Of a stretch of 10,451 nucleotides of DNA, positions 1-7,198 are shown one piece after another. The notes beneath the pieces are model-generated. The model was not told the DNA's origin and did not search any database. It saw only the letters and a list, made by a program, of their open reading frames with translations. Position numbers and translations under genes: made by a program. The stretch comes from an uncultured Collinsella sp. (lineage in GTDB: Bacteria; Actinomycetota; Coriobacteriia; Coriobacteriales; Coriobacteriaceae). Where the stretch lies: the NCBI GenBank assembly GCA_900548815.1, contig URLR01000065.1, positions 1 to 10,451 of the forward strand, written 5' to 3'. Within the stretch, counting starts at the first letter, position 1. Every line of letters begins with the position of its first letter.

Positions 1-39
1 AGTCCGTCTCGTGGGCTCGGAGATGTGTATAAGAGACAG
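1..39. other. Nextera (Tn5) sequencing adapter, left contig end
   Basis: Positions 6-39 match the Illumina Nextera read-2 adapter and end with the 19-base Tn5 mosaic end AGATGTGTATAAGAGACAG at 21-39. Positions 1-5 (AGTCC) are the reverse complement of the start of index GGACTCCT, which is read in full at the other end of the window. This is library-preparation sequence and not genome. Genomic sequence begins at about position 40. An ATG at position 11 lies inside the adapter and is in frame with ppdK, so automatic gene calling would add the false N-terminal peptide MGSEMCIRDR. Confidence 0.98.
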
Positions 40-40
40 G

Positions 41-2623
41 ACCTGTGTCGAGTACTCCGGCGCCGGCAACGTCTGGCCCGAAGGCGCACTCGATGAGATC
101 GTTGCCGCCGAGGCCGACCTCGAGGCCCGCTGCGGCAAGAAGCTCGGCGACGCCTCCGACCCGCTGCTCGTGTCGGTTCGCTCGGGCGCTCCGTTCTCCA
201 TGCCCGGCATGATGGACACGGTCCTCAACTTGGGCCTCAACGACGACTCCGTTCAGGGTCTCATCGCCCAGACGCAAAACCCGCGTTTTGCCTGGGATAG
301 CTACCGCCGCTTTATCCAGATGTTCTCCAACGTCGTTATGGGTGTTGATGCCGACCTGTTCGAGAACGCGCTGACCCAGGCACGCCTGGTCGCAGGCGCT
401 CGCGTCGATTCCGAGCTTTCGGCCGAAGACCTGCAGGAGCTCGTCGATACCTTTAAGGGCATCTTCTCCGACAACGTCGAGGCCGCCCTGTATCCCGAGC
501 TCGACGTTGCCGACGGCAAGCCCGTCTTCCCGCATGATCCGGAGCTCCAGCTGCGCCTTGCCATCCAGGCCGTCTTTGACAGCTGGATGAATGAGCGCGC
601 CTGCATCTACCGCAAGCAGCATGGCATTTCTGACGAGCTCGGCACCGCCGTCAACGTGCAGGCTATGGCCTTTGGCAACAAGGGGGAGACCTCTGCGACC
701 GGCGTCGCTTTTACGCGCAACCCGGCCGACGGCACCAAGGAGTTCTATGGTGACTTTTTGGTTAATGCCCAGGGCGAGGATGTCGTCGCCGGCATCCGCA
801 ACACCGAGCCCATCGCCGACCTCAAGGCCACTCCGGGTCTCGAGTCTGCAGGTGAGGAACTCGAGCGCGTGTTCCTGACACTCGAGGATCATTACCGCGA
901 TATGTGCGATATCGAGTTCACCATCGAGCAGGGTAAGCTCTGGATGCTCCAGACCCGCGTGGGCAAGCGCACTGCTACCGCCGCCCTGCGCATCGCCATC
1001 GAAATGGTCGAGGAGGGTCTCATCACCCGCGAGGAGGCCGTGAGCCGCATCGATCCCGCGCAGCTCGACCAGCTCCTGCATCCGCAGTTCGATGCCTCCA
1101 AGAAGTACGAGGCTCTGGCTTGCGGCCTCAACGCCAGCCCTGGTGCCGCCGTGGGCGAGGTCGTGTTCTCGAGCGACGATGCCGTCGCGCGCGCCAACGA
1201 GGGCCACAAGGTCATTCTGGTTCGCTGGGAGACCAACCCCGATGACCTGAAGGGCATGGTCGCCGCCGAGGGTATCCTTACCAGCCACGGTGGCAAGACG
1301 AGCCATGCCGCCGTTATCGCTCGCGGTATGGGTACGCCCTGCGTCTGCGGCGTTGAGCGCTTCCACATCGACGCCGCCGAGAAGGTCGTGCGCATCGAGG
1401 ATAGCGATCGTGTGCTGCACGAAGGCGATGTCATTTCCATCGACGGCACCCAGGGCATCGTCGTCGATGGCGCTGTCGATTTGGTCTCCGCCGAGCTCAC
1501 CGGCGACCTGGACACCATCCTGTCCTGGGCCGACGAGATCCGTCTGGACGAGACCTGTGGCCACGCCAACCATGTGCGCGTCAACGCCGACAATCCCGAG
1601 GACGCAGAGCTCGCGCTCGAGTTTGGCGCCGAGGCCATCGGCCTATGCCGCACCGAGCACATGTTTCTGGGCGATCGCAAGAACATCATCCAGAGCTTCA
1701 TCCTGTCCGACGATGAGGCCGTGAAGCAGCAGGCCCTCGCCGACCTGCTCAAGGTTCAGACCGAGGACTTCCTGGCGATGTTCAAGACCATGTCCGGTCG
1801 CGATGTGGTCGTTCGCTTGCTCGATCCGCCGCTTCATGAGTTCCTGGATAATCCACGCGAGCTCGAGGTCGCCATCACCAAGAAGGAAGCCGCTGGCGCC
1901 AGCGAGGAAGAGCTCGCCGCCCTGCGTGCCCGCCTGCGCCGTATCGACGGCATGGTCGAGTCCAACCCGATGCTCGGCCTACGCGGCGTGCGCTTGTCTG
2001 TCGTTTTTAGCGATCTGCCGCTCATGCAGGTTCGCGCTGTGGCCACGGCTGCCGCTCGCCTCATCAAGGAGGGCGTCGACCCGCGTCCCGAGATCATGGT
2101 TCCGCTCGTCTCCATCACGGCGGAGCATGTCCAGACCAGCGAGGTCATCGAGCGCGTGATCGCAGAGGTTTCCGCCGAGGAGGGCGTCGAGCTCAATATT
2201 CCCGTGGGCACGATGCTCGAGCTGCCGCGCGCCTGTATGGTCGCCGACGAGATCGCGCAGCACGCCGACTTCTTCTGCTTTGGCACCAACGACCTCACCC
2301 AGACGACTTTCGGCTTCTCTCGTGACGATGCCGAGGCCAAGTTCATCCCGCTGTACATGCATAAGAAGATTCTGAAGGACAACCCCTTCGAGACCATTGA
2401 TACGGCAGTACTCGAGCTGGTGCGCATAGCTGTCGAGAAGGGCCGCGCCACCAATCCCGGCATGCACTTTGGCGTGTGTGGCGAGCACGGCGGCGACCCC
2501 AAGTCCATCAAGGGCCTGTTTAACGTGGCCGATGTGGACTACGTGTCCTGCTCGCCCTATCGCGTGCCTCTCGCGCGCCTGGCTGCCGCCCAGGCCAAGC
2601 TCGAGGCCAAGCGTTTCGCCTGA
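41..2623 (+). CDS. ppdK: Pyruvate, phosphate dikinase, 5'-truncated by contig end
   Basis: PPDK interconverts pyruvate + ATP + phosphate and phosphoenolpyruvate + AMP + pyrophosphate in the cytoplasm, linking glycolysis to gluconeogenesis or pyrophosphate-dependent energy metabolism. About 860 genomic residues remain. Compared with the roughly 874-residue clostridial enzyme, about 45 N-terminal residues are lost because the contig starts inside the gene. Visible in order: the ATP-grasp segment with DPLLVSVRSGA and SMPGMMDTVLNLGLND; a central swivelling phosphohistidine domain with GGKTSHAAVIARGMG, catalytic His at 1304-1306; and a C-terminal PEP-binding TIM barrel with LDPPLHEF, GLRGVRL, FGTNDLTQTTFGFSRDD and the catalytic Cys of GVCGEHGGD at 2477-2479. 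The residue before TSH is Lys, where many family members have Met. GTNDLTQTTFGFSRDD and the histidine-domain layout favour PPDK over PEP synthase or enzyme I. The C-terminus is intact. The promoter and true start lie outside the window. Confidence 0.97.
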   Translation, partial: TCVEYSGAGNVWPEGALDEIVAAEADLEARCGKKLGDASDPLLVSVRSGAPFSMPGMMDTVLNLGLNDDSVQGLIAQTQNPRFAWDSYRRFIQMFSNVVMGVDADLFENALTQARLVAGARVDSELSAEDLQELVDTFKGIFSDNVEAALYPELDVADGKPVFPHDPELQLRLAIQAVFDSWMNERACIYRKQHGISDELGTAVNVQAMAFGNKGETSATGVAFTRNPADGTKEFYGDFLVNAQGEDVVAGIRNTEPIADLKATPGLESAGEELERVFLTLEDHYRDMCDIEFTIEQGKLWMLQTRVGKRTATAALRIAIEMVEEGLITREEAVSRIDPAQLDQLLHPQFDASKKYEALACGLNASPGAAVGEVVFSSDDAVARANEGHKVILVRWETNPDDLKGMVAAEGILTSHGGKTSHAAVIARGMGTPCVCGVERFHIDAAEKVVRIEDSDRVLHEGDVISIDGTQGIVVDGAVDLVSAELTGDLDTILSWADEIRLDETCGHANHVRVNADNPEDAELALEFGAEAIGLCRTEHMFLGDRKNIIQSFILSDDEAVKQQALADLLKVQTEDFLAMFKTMSGRDVVVRLLDPPLHEFLDNPRELEVAITKKEAAGASEEELAALRARLRRIDGMVESNPMLGLRGVRLSVVFSDLPLMQVRAVATAAARLIKEGVDPRPEIMVPLVSITAEHVQTSEVIERVIAEVSAEEGVELNIPVGTMLELPRACMVADEIAQHADFFCFGTNDLTQTTFGFSRDDAEAKFIPLYMHKKILKDNPFETIDTAVLELVRIAVEKGRATNPGMHFGVCGEHGGDPKSIKGLFNVADVDYVSCSPYRVPLARLAAAQAKLEAKRFA

Positions 2624-2662
2624 CGTTTTGGGCTTAGGCGCCTAGCGTAGCCCCCCTTCATG

Positions 2663-2716
2663 CCGCCCGTCTCATTCGTGAGGCGGGCGGTTGTCGTGTG
2701 CGGGTTTTGTCTTTTT
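2663..2716 (+). terminator. Probable terminator after ppdK
   Basis: A 12-bp stem (arms 2663-2674 and 2679-2690, one G-T wobble) closes a TTCG tetraloop, 40 bases after the ppdK stop. The U-rich stretch does not follow directly: a mixed stretch separates the stem from TTTT (2705-2708) and TTTTT (2712-2716). The stem is strong but the tail is displaced, so efficiency is uncertain. It lies just upstream of the rplS promoter, where a boundary between units is expected. Confidence 0.55.
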
Positions 2717-2736
2717 GTCTGCGTAAAAAATTGTTC

Positions 2737-2764
2737 TTGCAGCGGAAACCCGCGCGTGTATACT
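2737..2764 (+). promoter_or_regulatory. Sigma-70-type promoter of rplS
   Basis: TTGCAG (2737-2742) and TATACT (2759-2764) are separated by 16 bases, resembling the TTGACA / TATAAT consensus. The position, about 70 bases before the rplS start and after the ppdK terminator, fits a dedicated promoter. The start site would be near 2771, giving a leader of about 60 bases. Confidence 0.7.
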
Positions 2765-2785
2765 CGAATGCGTTTGTTCAACTAC

Positions 2786-2809
2786 GTGCCGGCCAAGGTG
2801 GTACGGCAC
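2786..2809 (+). promoter_or_regulatory. Hairpin in the rplS leader
   Basis: GTGCCG (2786-2791) pairs perfectly with CGGCAC (2804-2809). An inner GCC/GGT pairing (with one G-U and a bulged A) narrows the loop to AAGGT. It sits between the inferred start site and the ribosome-binding site. L19 leaders with autoregulatory roles are known in low-GC Gram-positives. Whether this is an equivalent is inference, since no conservation can be shown from one sequence. Confidence 0.4.
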
Positions 2810-2833
2810 CTCTAGAAGAGTAAGGAATTGCAC

Positions 2834-3175
2834 ATGGATTACATCCGCGCAATCGAGCGTCAGCAGATCCGCGAGGACATCCCGCAGGTCCGCGTTGCCG
2901 ACAACGTCAAGGTTCACTACCGCATTAAGGAAGGCGACCGCGAGCGCATCCAGGTCTTCCAGGGCGACGTCATCCGCATGGCCGGCGCCGGTGCCCGCGA
3001 GACCTTCACCGTCCGCAAGATTTCCTTCGGTGTCGGTGTTGAGCGTACCTTCCCGCTTCACAGCCCCAAGATCGCCAAGCTCGAGGTCGTTCGTCATGGT
3101 CGCGTCCGTCGCGCCAAGCTGTACTACCTCCGCGACAAGGTGGGCAAGGCTGCTCGCATCCCCGAGAAGCGCTAA
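2834..3175 (+). CDS. rplS: 50S ribosomal protein L19
   Basis: L19 is a large-subunit protein located near the interface with the small subunit. The product is 113 residues, close to the usual 115 or so. It carries the family's C-terminal signature: FPLHSPKIAKLEV followed by RRAKLYYLRDKVGKAARI. The start is the ATG at 2834, preceded by AAGGAA (2822-2827) with six bases between. A TTG two codons upstream overlaps the ribosome-binding site spacing and is not the likely start. It appears to be transcribed alone, with its own promoter upstream and a strong terminator immediately downstream. In many bacteria rplS follows rpsP-rimM-trmD. Here its upstream neighbour is ppdK, so that association has been broken. 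Confidence 0.98.
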   Translation: MDYIRAIERQQIREDIPQVRVADNVKVHYRIKEGDRERIQVFQGDVIRMAGAGARETFTVRKISFGVGVERTFPLHSPKIAKLEVVRHGRVRRAKLYYLRDKVGKAARIPEKR

Positions 3176-3209
3176 GAAGATCGCAGCGTCTGTCCACTCG
3201 TTTGGACAA

Positions 3210-3240
3210 AAGGGTCACCTTCGGGTGGCCCTTCTTTTTA
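3210..3240 (+). terminator. Rho-independent terminator of rplS
   Basis: A 10-bp stem (AAGGGTCACC at 3210-3219 with GGTGGCCCTT at 3224-3233, one T-G wobble) closes a TTCG tetraloop and runs directly into CTTTTTA. This is a textbook intrinsic terminator. A second small hairpin, TGTCCA / TGGACA (3191-3196 / 3203-3208), lies one base upstream and may stack on it. The rnhB start is only 29 bases after its end and no separate promoter is obvious, so rnhB may depend on read-through. Confidence 0.9.
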
Positions 3241-3268
3241 TCTGATTTGCATGCAAGGAGGGCCTGGT

Positions 3269-4057
3269 ATGGCCAATATGACGAGCTCGGTTTCGGCATC
3301 GCAGGTTGCCGGCGAGCTGGCGAGCGCCACGTTCGAGGAGATTCCCGCCCTCGTGGAGCATTATCGCGAGGATCCGCGCCAGCAGGTGATCAAGGCTTGC
3401 GAACGTGCCCTTAAGCGCCATGCCAAGGAACTTTCCGAACGCGAGCGCGTCAACGGCATGTACGAGCTTATGCATGAGCTCGGCGGTGATGGCGTGGTCG
3501 TGGGCGTCGACGAGGTGGGCCGTGGCTCGGTAGCGGGTCCCTTGACCGTGTGTGCCGTGTGTCTTCCGATGGAGCCGCGCATCTGGGGCATCAATGATTC
3601 CAAAAAGCTCACGCCGGCGCGCCGCGAGCTGCTCTCGGTGAAGATTGCCGAGGTGGCGACTGCTATCGGCTTTTGCCATATCGCTCCTGCGGATATCGAT
3701 GAGATGGGCATGGCCCGCGCCATTCGAGCCGCTGTCGCGGGTGCGGTGGCCGATACGGGGCTTGAGCCCGATTGTGTGCTTATGGACGGCAACCCCCTGG
3801 GCGCCGTGCCCCATGAGCGCGACGTGGTCAAGGGCGATGCCAAGATCGCCTGTATCGCCGCGGCATCCATCATGGCAAAGGTCACGCGTGACGAGATGAT
3901 GGTCGAGTACGATGCCGAGTATCCCGAGTACCATTTGGCCGAATCGAAAGGCTATGCGAGTCCCGAGCACATCGAGGCCATTCGCAAACACGGTCTTTCT
4001 CCGCTGCATCGTGTGAGCTTTTGCGGAAACTTTCTGCAGACTGAGCGCCTTTTTTAG
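3269..4057 (+). CDS. rnhB: Ribonuclease HII
   Basis: RNase HII cuts RNA in RNA-DNA hybrids and 5' of single ribonucleotides in DNA, starting ribonucleotide excision repair. The product is 262 residues. The four acidic catalytic residues are visible by comparison with the E. coli enzyme: Asp81 and Glu82 in GVDEVGRGSVAGP, Asp173 in LMDGN and Asp190 in VVKGDAKI, followed by AAASIMAKVTRDEM. The GRG motif that reads the RNA-DNA junction is at 84-86. About 75 residues precede the catalytic domain, including a charged helical stretch (DPRQQVIKACERALKRHAKE), resembling the N-terminal extension of Bacillus RnhB. The ATG at 3269 is chosen because AAGGAGGG (3255-3262) ends six bases upstream. An earlier in-frame ATG at 3251 precedes this ribosome-binding site and is unlikely. 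It lies between rplS and yraN, as in Firmicutes. Confidence 0.96.
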   Translation: MANMTSSVSASQVAGELASATFEEIPALVEHYREDPRQQVIKACERALKRHAKELSERERVNGMYELMHELGGDGVVVGVDEVGRGSVAGPLTVCAVCLPMEPRIWGINDSKKLTPARRELLSVKIAEVATAIGFCHIAPADIDEMGMARAIRAAVAGAVADTGLEPDCVLMDGNPLGAVPHERDVVKGDAKIACIAAASIMAKVTRDEMMVEYDAEYPEYHLAESKGYASPEHIEAIRKHGLSPLHRVSFCGNFLQTERLF

Positions 4058-4067
4058 GCCAATTGTG

Positions 4068-4095
4068 GAGACAGGGACCTTAAGGGTTCTATAAA
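4068..4095 (+). promoter_or_regulatory. Candidate promoter of the yraN-xerC operon
   Basis: GAGACA (4068-4073, four of six to TTGACA) and TATAAA (4090-4095, five of six to TATAAT) are 16 bases apart, 11 bases after the rnhB stop. The spacing is acceptable but the -35 is weak. If used, RNA would begin near 4102, just before the large hairpin at 4105-4142. The alternative is that the operon is read through from rnhB. Confidence 0.3.
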
Positions 4096-4104
4096 TCTGC
4101 TGGT

Positions 4105-4142
4105 AGGGGCCGTGTGCAACGCTATTGTTGCGCGCGGCCTCT
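4105..4142 (+). promoter_or_regulatory. Large GC-rich hairpin between rnhB and yraN
   Basis: Arms 4105-4120 and 4127-4142 form a 16-bp stem with three G-T wobbles and no mismatches, closing the six-base loop GCTATT. It is the strongest inverted repeat in the window. The downstream sequence is T-rich but interrupted (TTTG, TTTGG, TTTTTGG), so it could be a weak terminator of rnhB or a structured operon leader. A second, smaller hairpin follows at 4199-4226 (CCTGC/GCAGG and CCTC/GAGG, with a 4-base bulge), just before the yraN ribosome-binding site. The 188-base gap contains no gene I can support. Confidence 0.55.
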
Positions 4143-4245
4143 CATTTGTCGGCATTTGGTTGGTTTTTGGTTTGCTTCCGGTACTTACCCGCATGAAACC
4201 TGCCCTCATTATCGAGGCAATGCAGGGAGTGGGAAAGGAGACCTC

Positions 4246-4731
4246 ATGTGTGCCGCAGCCAAAATGAGCAAGACGCAGCAGCTCAAGGAACGTTGGGAAG
4301 AGGGGGAGCTCGATTGCGGGTCGATCACGCCTGAGTTTATCAAGGGGCTCAGTCCTCGCGAGCTCGGTATGCTGGGCGAGCTTATCGCAATCGATTACTT
4401 TAACGAGCGCGGCTATGCATTGCTGGAACAAGGCTATCGATGCTCGGAGGGCGAGGCCGACCTGGTGCTGCTTGACGAGCTCGACGATGTGGTGGTGATG
4501 GCCGAGGTCAAGACCAGGCGTGTTGCGCTGGATTGCGATACGCGGGTGTTTCCCGAGGAAGCGGTGAACGCCCAAAAGCAGCGGCGCTATCGTCGCATCG
4601 CGAGTTGTTATCTCATGGAGCATTATCCGCTCAAGGCGATCCGCTTCGATGCCGTGGGCGTCACCATTCGCGGCGGGCATATCGCCGAGATCGAGCACCA
4701 GTACAACGCGTTCGATTGGCAGGTGTCGTAA
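4246..4731 (+). CDS. yraN: YraN/UPF0102 family endonuclease-like protein
   Basis: This family has a restriction-endonuclease-like fold. Its cellular role is not firmly established, although it often sits beside comM and dprA. The product is 161 residues. The core shows GELIAIDYFNERGYALLEQ (44-62), then SEGEADLV with Asp72, then VMAEVKTR with Glu87 and Lys89. This is the expected E...D...ExK nuclease pattern. About 43 residues precede the core, roughly 25 more than in E. coli YraN (about 131 residues). The start at 4246 is supported by AAAGGAG (4234-4240) with five bases between. An internal ATG at codon 7 has no comparable ribosome-binding site. The stop overlaps the comM start by one base (TAATG), implying translational coupling. 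The function as a nuclease is inferred from the fold and motifs only. Confidence 0.9.
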   Translation: MCAAAKMSKTQQLKERWEEGELDCGSITPEFIKGLSPRELGMLGELIAIDYFNERGYALLEQGYRCSEGEADLVLLDELDDVVVMAEVKTRRVALDCDTRVFPEEAVNAQKQRRYRRIASCYLMEHYPLKAIRFDAVGVTIRGGHIAEIEHQYNAFDWQVS

Positions 4732-6252
4732 TGGCGTTCGAAACTTTTGCCGTTCACGCAGCCTGTATCCGCGGCGTCGAGGCGATTCCCGTTACGGTCG
4801 AGGTTTCGCTCGCGGGCGGCATCCCGGGCATCCAGATGCTCGGCATCCCGAGTATGGAGGTCATGGAGTCTCGCGGGCGCATTCGCTGTGCGATGCGCTC
4901 TGCCGGATTCGAGATCCCGCGCTCGGGCATTACGGTCAATCTGGCACCGGGCGATATCCGAAAGACCGGTAGCGGCTTTGACCTGCCGATAGCCATTGCG
5001 GTGCTTGCGGCCGATGGGCAGATTCCCCGCGACAATCTCGACCGCCTCATTGCCGGCGAGCTCGGCTTGGATGGCACGGTGCTTCCCGTCAAGGGCGAAG
5101 TAGCGTTTCAGCTGCTGGCTCGCGACATGGGGCTGTCTTTTATCGCCGGTAGGTCCGACCAGCATGTTCCGCTTTCGGGGGTCGACTGCGGTTTTATCGA
5201 CCATCTGTCGCAGCTTGCCCACGGAATGGGCGAGGCAGCTCGGCATTATCTGGATTCTGAGGGCGGGGAGGCCACCTTTGAGCCCGAGCTCGATTATGCC
5301 GACGTGTTGGGGCAGGAGGTCGCCAAGCGCGGCATAGCGCTTGCGGCGGCAGGGGAGCTGGGCTTGCTTATGATCGGGTCTCCGGGATCGGGCAAGACCA
5401 TGCTTGCGCGCCGCATGACGGGTATCTTGCCCGAGCTTTCCGTCGAGGATCAGCAAGAGGCGCTGTGTATCCATTCGGTCTTGGGTGAGAATATCGATGG
5501 CCTGCTTGCGGGGCATCGGCCGTTTCGAAGCCCCCATCACAGCATTTCGACAGCGGGCCTTATTGGCGGGGGGGCGCCCGGTGCATCCGGGCGAGATCAG
5601 CCTTGCCCATGGCGGCGTGCTCTTTTTGGACGAGCTTGCCGAGTTTCCCACCGGTGTGCTGCAGACGCTTCGTCAGCCAATCGAGCGCGGCTATGTCAGG
5701 ATCGTGCGCGTCGATGGCGCCTTTACGTTTCCCTCGCGCTTTCAGCTGCTTGCGGCGAGCAATCCCTGTCCCTGCGGCTTTTTGGGCGATCGCGAGGTCC
5801 CGTGTCGCTGTTCGGCATCGATGGTCGAGCGCTACCGGTCCAAGCTGCGCGGTCCCTTGGCCGACCGTATCGACCTGATGCTTGATGTGACCCGCCCCGA
5901 TCCGCAGGTGATTATCGAGGGCGCCGAGGGCATGTCGTCGGCCGAGCTGCGCGACTACGTTGTCCGCGGTCGGGCTTTTCGTGCCTGGCGCGAGTCCCGT
6001 ATGGATGATGCGGATGCCGAGGTTGAGGGTGCCGAGACCCGCTCTATCGATGGTGTTGTATCGACCTTTGCGCTTGATCAGGCGGCGGAAACGTGCGTGC
6101 TCGGCCTGTCGAAGCGCACGCATCTCACGGGGCGCGGCATCGTGCGCCTGGTTCGCATCGCGCGCACGATTGCCGATGTCGCCGAAAGCGAGCGGGTGAC
6201 GCAAGACCACGTGCTCGAGGCGGCGATGTACCAGGGAAGGAGGGATCAGTAA
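4731..6252 (+). pseudogene. comM: ComM/YifB Mg-chelatase-like AAA+ ATPase, frameshifted
   Basis: ComM is a ring helicase that promotes branch migration during integration of transforming DNA. The reading frame from the ATG at 4731 covers the N-terminal domain (FETFAVHAACIRGVEAIPV, NLAPGDIRKTGSGFDLPIA) and Walker A GSPGSGKT at residues 216-223. It leaves frame at a run of seven G (5568-5574) and stops at 5883-5885. The rest lies one base on: PGEISLAH, Walker B GVLFLDEL (Asp300, Glu301 after correction), NPCPCGFLGD and GPLADRIDL, ending at 6252. Removing one G gives GLIGGG-RPVH-PGEISLAH, the same spacing as E. coli GGG-AIPG-PGE, and a total of 506 residues, the E. coli length. All motifs are otherwise intact, so the lesion is recent, an assembly or sequencing error, or bypassed by slippage. 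It overlaps yraN and dprA by one base each. Confidence 0.92.
5568..5593 (+). other. 7-G run abutting a perfect hairpin at the comM frameshift
   Basis: The G run at 5568-5574 is followed with no spacer by CGCCCGG (5575-5581), loop TGCAT, and CCGGGCG (5587-5593), a perfect 7-bp stem. The frame break in comM maps here: the G run is one base longer than needed to keep the frame. Both features favour polymerase slippage or sequencing error. Confidence 0.85.
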
Positions 6253-7184
6253 TGCCCGAGGAAACTTTTGAGCTGCATCCCGGTGACGCGTTGTATCCAG
6301 ATGCCGTTTTGGAGCTCTCTGATGTTCCCCAGACGCTGTTCGTGCGTGGCGACCCGGAGGTGCTTTCGACGCCGGCGCTCTCCATCATCGGCGCTCGCAA
6401 GGCCTCGCCGTACGGTCTGGCCGTGGCAGAACTGGCCGCGAAAGTTGCGGTCGAGGCGGGGGTGACGGTGATCTCGGGCGGCGCGGTCGGCTGCGACCAG
6501 GCCTCGGGTTGGGCCGCGGTCAACGCCGGTGGCAGGCACGTCGTGGTGTTGGGTACGGGCGCCGACGTGGTCTACCCGCGCTCGAGTGCGGGGCTCATCG
6601 CGCGCACGATCGATACGGGCGGCGCGGTCGTGTCCATCTCGCCTTGGGGTATGGGGCCACGTAAGTTTGCCTTCCCGCGGCGTAACCGGGTGATTGCCGC
6701 GCTTTCGCAGGCGCTCTTCGTGTCGGAGGCTGGCATGCCTTCGGGCACGTTCTCGACGGCGGAGGCCGCCATGGACCTGGGGCGCGAGCTTCTTGCCGTG
6801 CCGGGTTCGATTTTGTCACCCGAGTCGCGCGGTACCAACTACCTCATTGCCAACGGGGCCTGCTGCATTATTGACGAGGAGTCAATCGAGATGGCCATCT
6901 CGCGAATCTACGGCACCCTGCGCTATTCGCGTCCTGATGCACCCGGTATCGCAGATCTGGACCCCACACAGCAGGCCGTGATGCATGCCCTCATCGCCTC
7001 GCCGCTCAAGGTTGAAGACATCGCCACACTCGTCTCGCTCGATGCCGTCGGTGTGCTCAAGCTCCTGGGCTCGCTCGAGCTCGAGGGCCTCATCGAGCGC
7101 ATGATGGATGGAAGGTATGCGCCCTCCAAGTTTGCCCTTCACGCCCAGACGCCCTTCGGTCACAATGGAAAACGTGTCAATTAG
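6252..7184 (+). CDS. dprA: DNA-processing protein DprA/Smf
   Basis: DprA binds incoming single-stranded DNA during natural transformation and loads RecA. The product is 310 residues. The Rossmann-like domain runs from about 42 to 215: LSIIGARKASPYG (43-55), VISGGAVGCDQASG (73-86), VVVLGTGADVVYP (97-109), FPRRNRVIAALS (141-152), SGTFSTAEAAMDLGRELLAVPGS (within 164-186) and RGTNYLIANGA (193-203). A winged-helix C-terminal domain follows (about 236-292). The usual SGLARGID motif reads SGGAVGCDQ here, so the Arg is absent. The N-terminal SAM-like domain of many DprA proteins is missing; the Rossmann part begins about 40 residues in. The ATG at 6252 overlaps the comM stop (TAATG), with AAGGAGGG (6238-6244 region) upstream as ribosome-binding site. 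An earlier in-frame start inside comM is rejected. The early stop in comM may weaken coupling to this gene. Confidence 0.93.
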   Translation: MPEETFELHPGDALYPDAVLELSDVPQTLFVRGDPEVLSTPALSIIGARKASPYGLAVAELAAKVAVEAGVTVISGGAVGCDQASGWAAVNAGGRHVVVLGTGADVVYPRSSAGLIARTIDTGGAVVSISPWGMGPRKFAFPRRNRVIAALSQALFVSEAGMPSGTFSTAEAAMDLGRELLAVPGSILSPESRGTNYLIANGACCIIDEESIEMAISRIYGTLRYSRPDAPGIADLDPTQQAVMHALIASPLKVEDIATLVSLDAVGVLKLLGSLELEGLIERMMDGRYAPSKFALHAQTPFGHNGKRVN

Positions 7185-7198
7185 AAAGGTGTTTGCAG

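Noticed and set aside
11..40. ATG start for ppdK giving an N-terminus MGSEMCIRDR
   Set aside because: The codons lie in Nextera adapter sequence. The real N-terminus is outside the contig.
2828..2833. TTG start for rplS (and likewise TTG 7193 for trmFO)
   Set aside because: In each case an ATG two codons later has ideal spacing from a clear ribosome-binding site.
4078..4085. 8-base palindrome CCTTAAGG as an operator
   Set aside because: It is too short and occurs once; nothing else supports a binding site.
5485..6252. A separate gene for the C-terminal half of ComM
   Set aside because: Its first part overlaps the comM frame in a wrong frame, it has no ribosome-binding site, and the family sequence begins only at the G run. 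It is the second half of a frameshifted gene.
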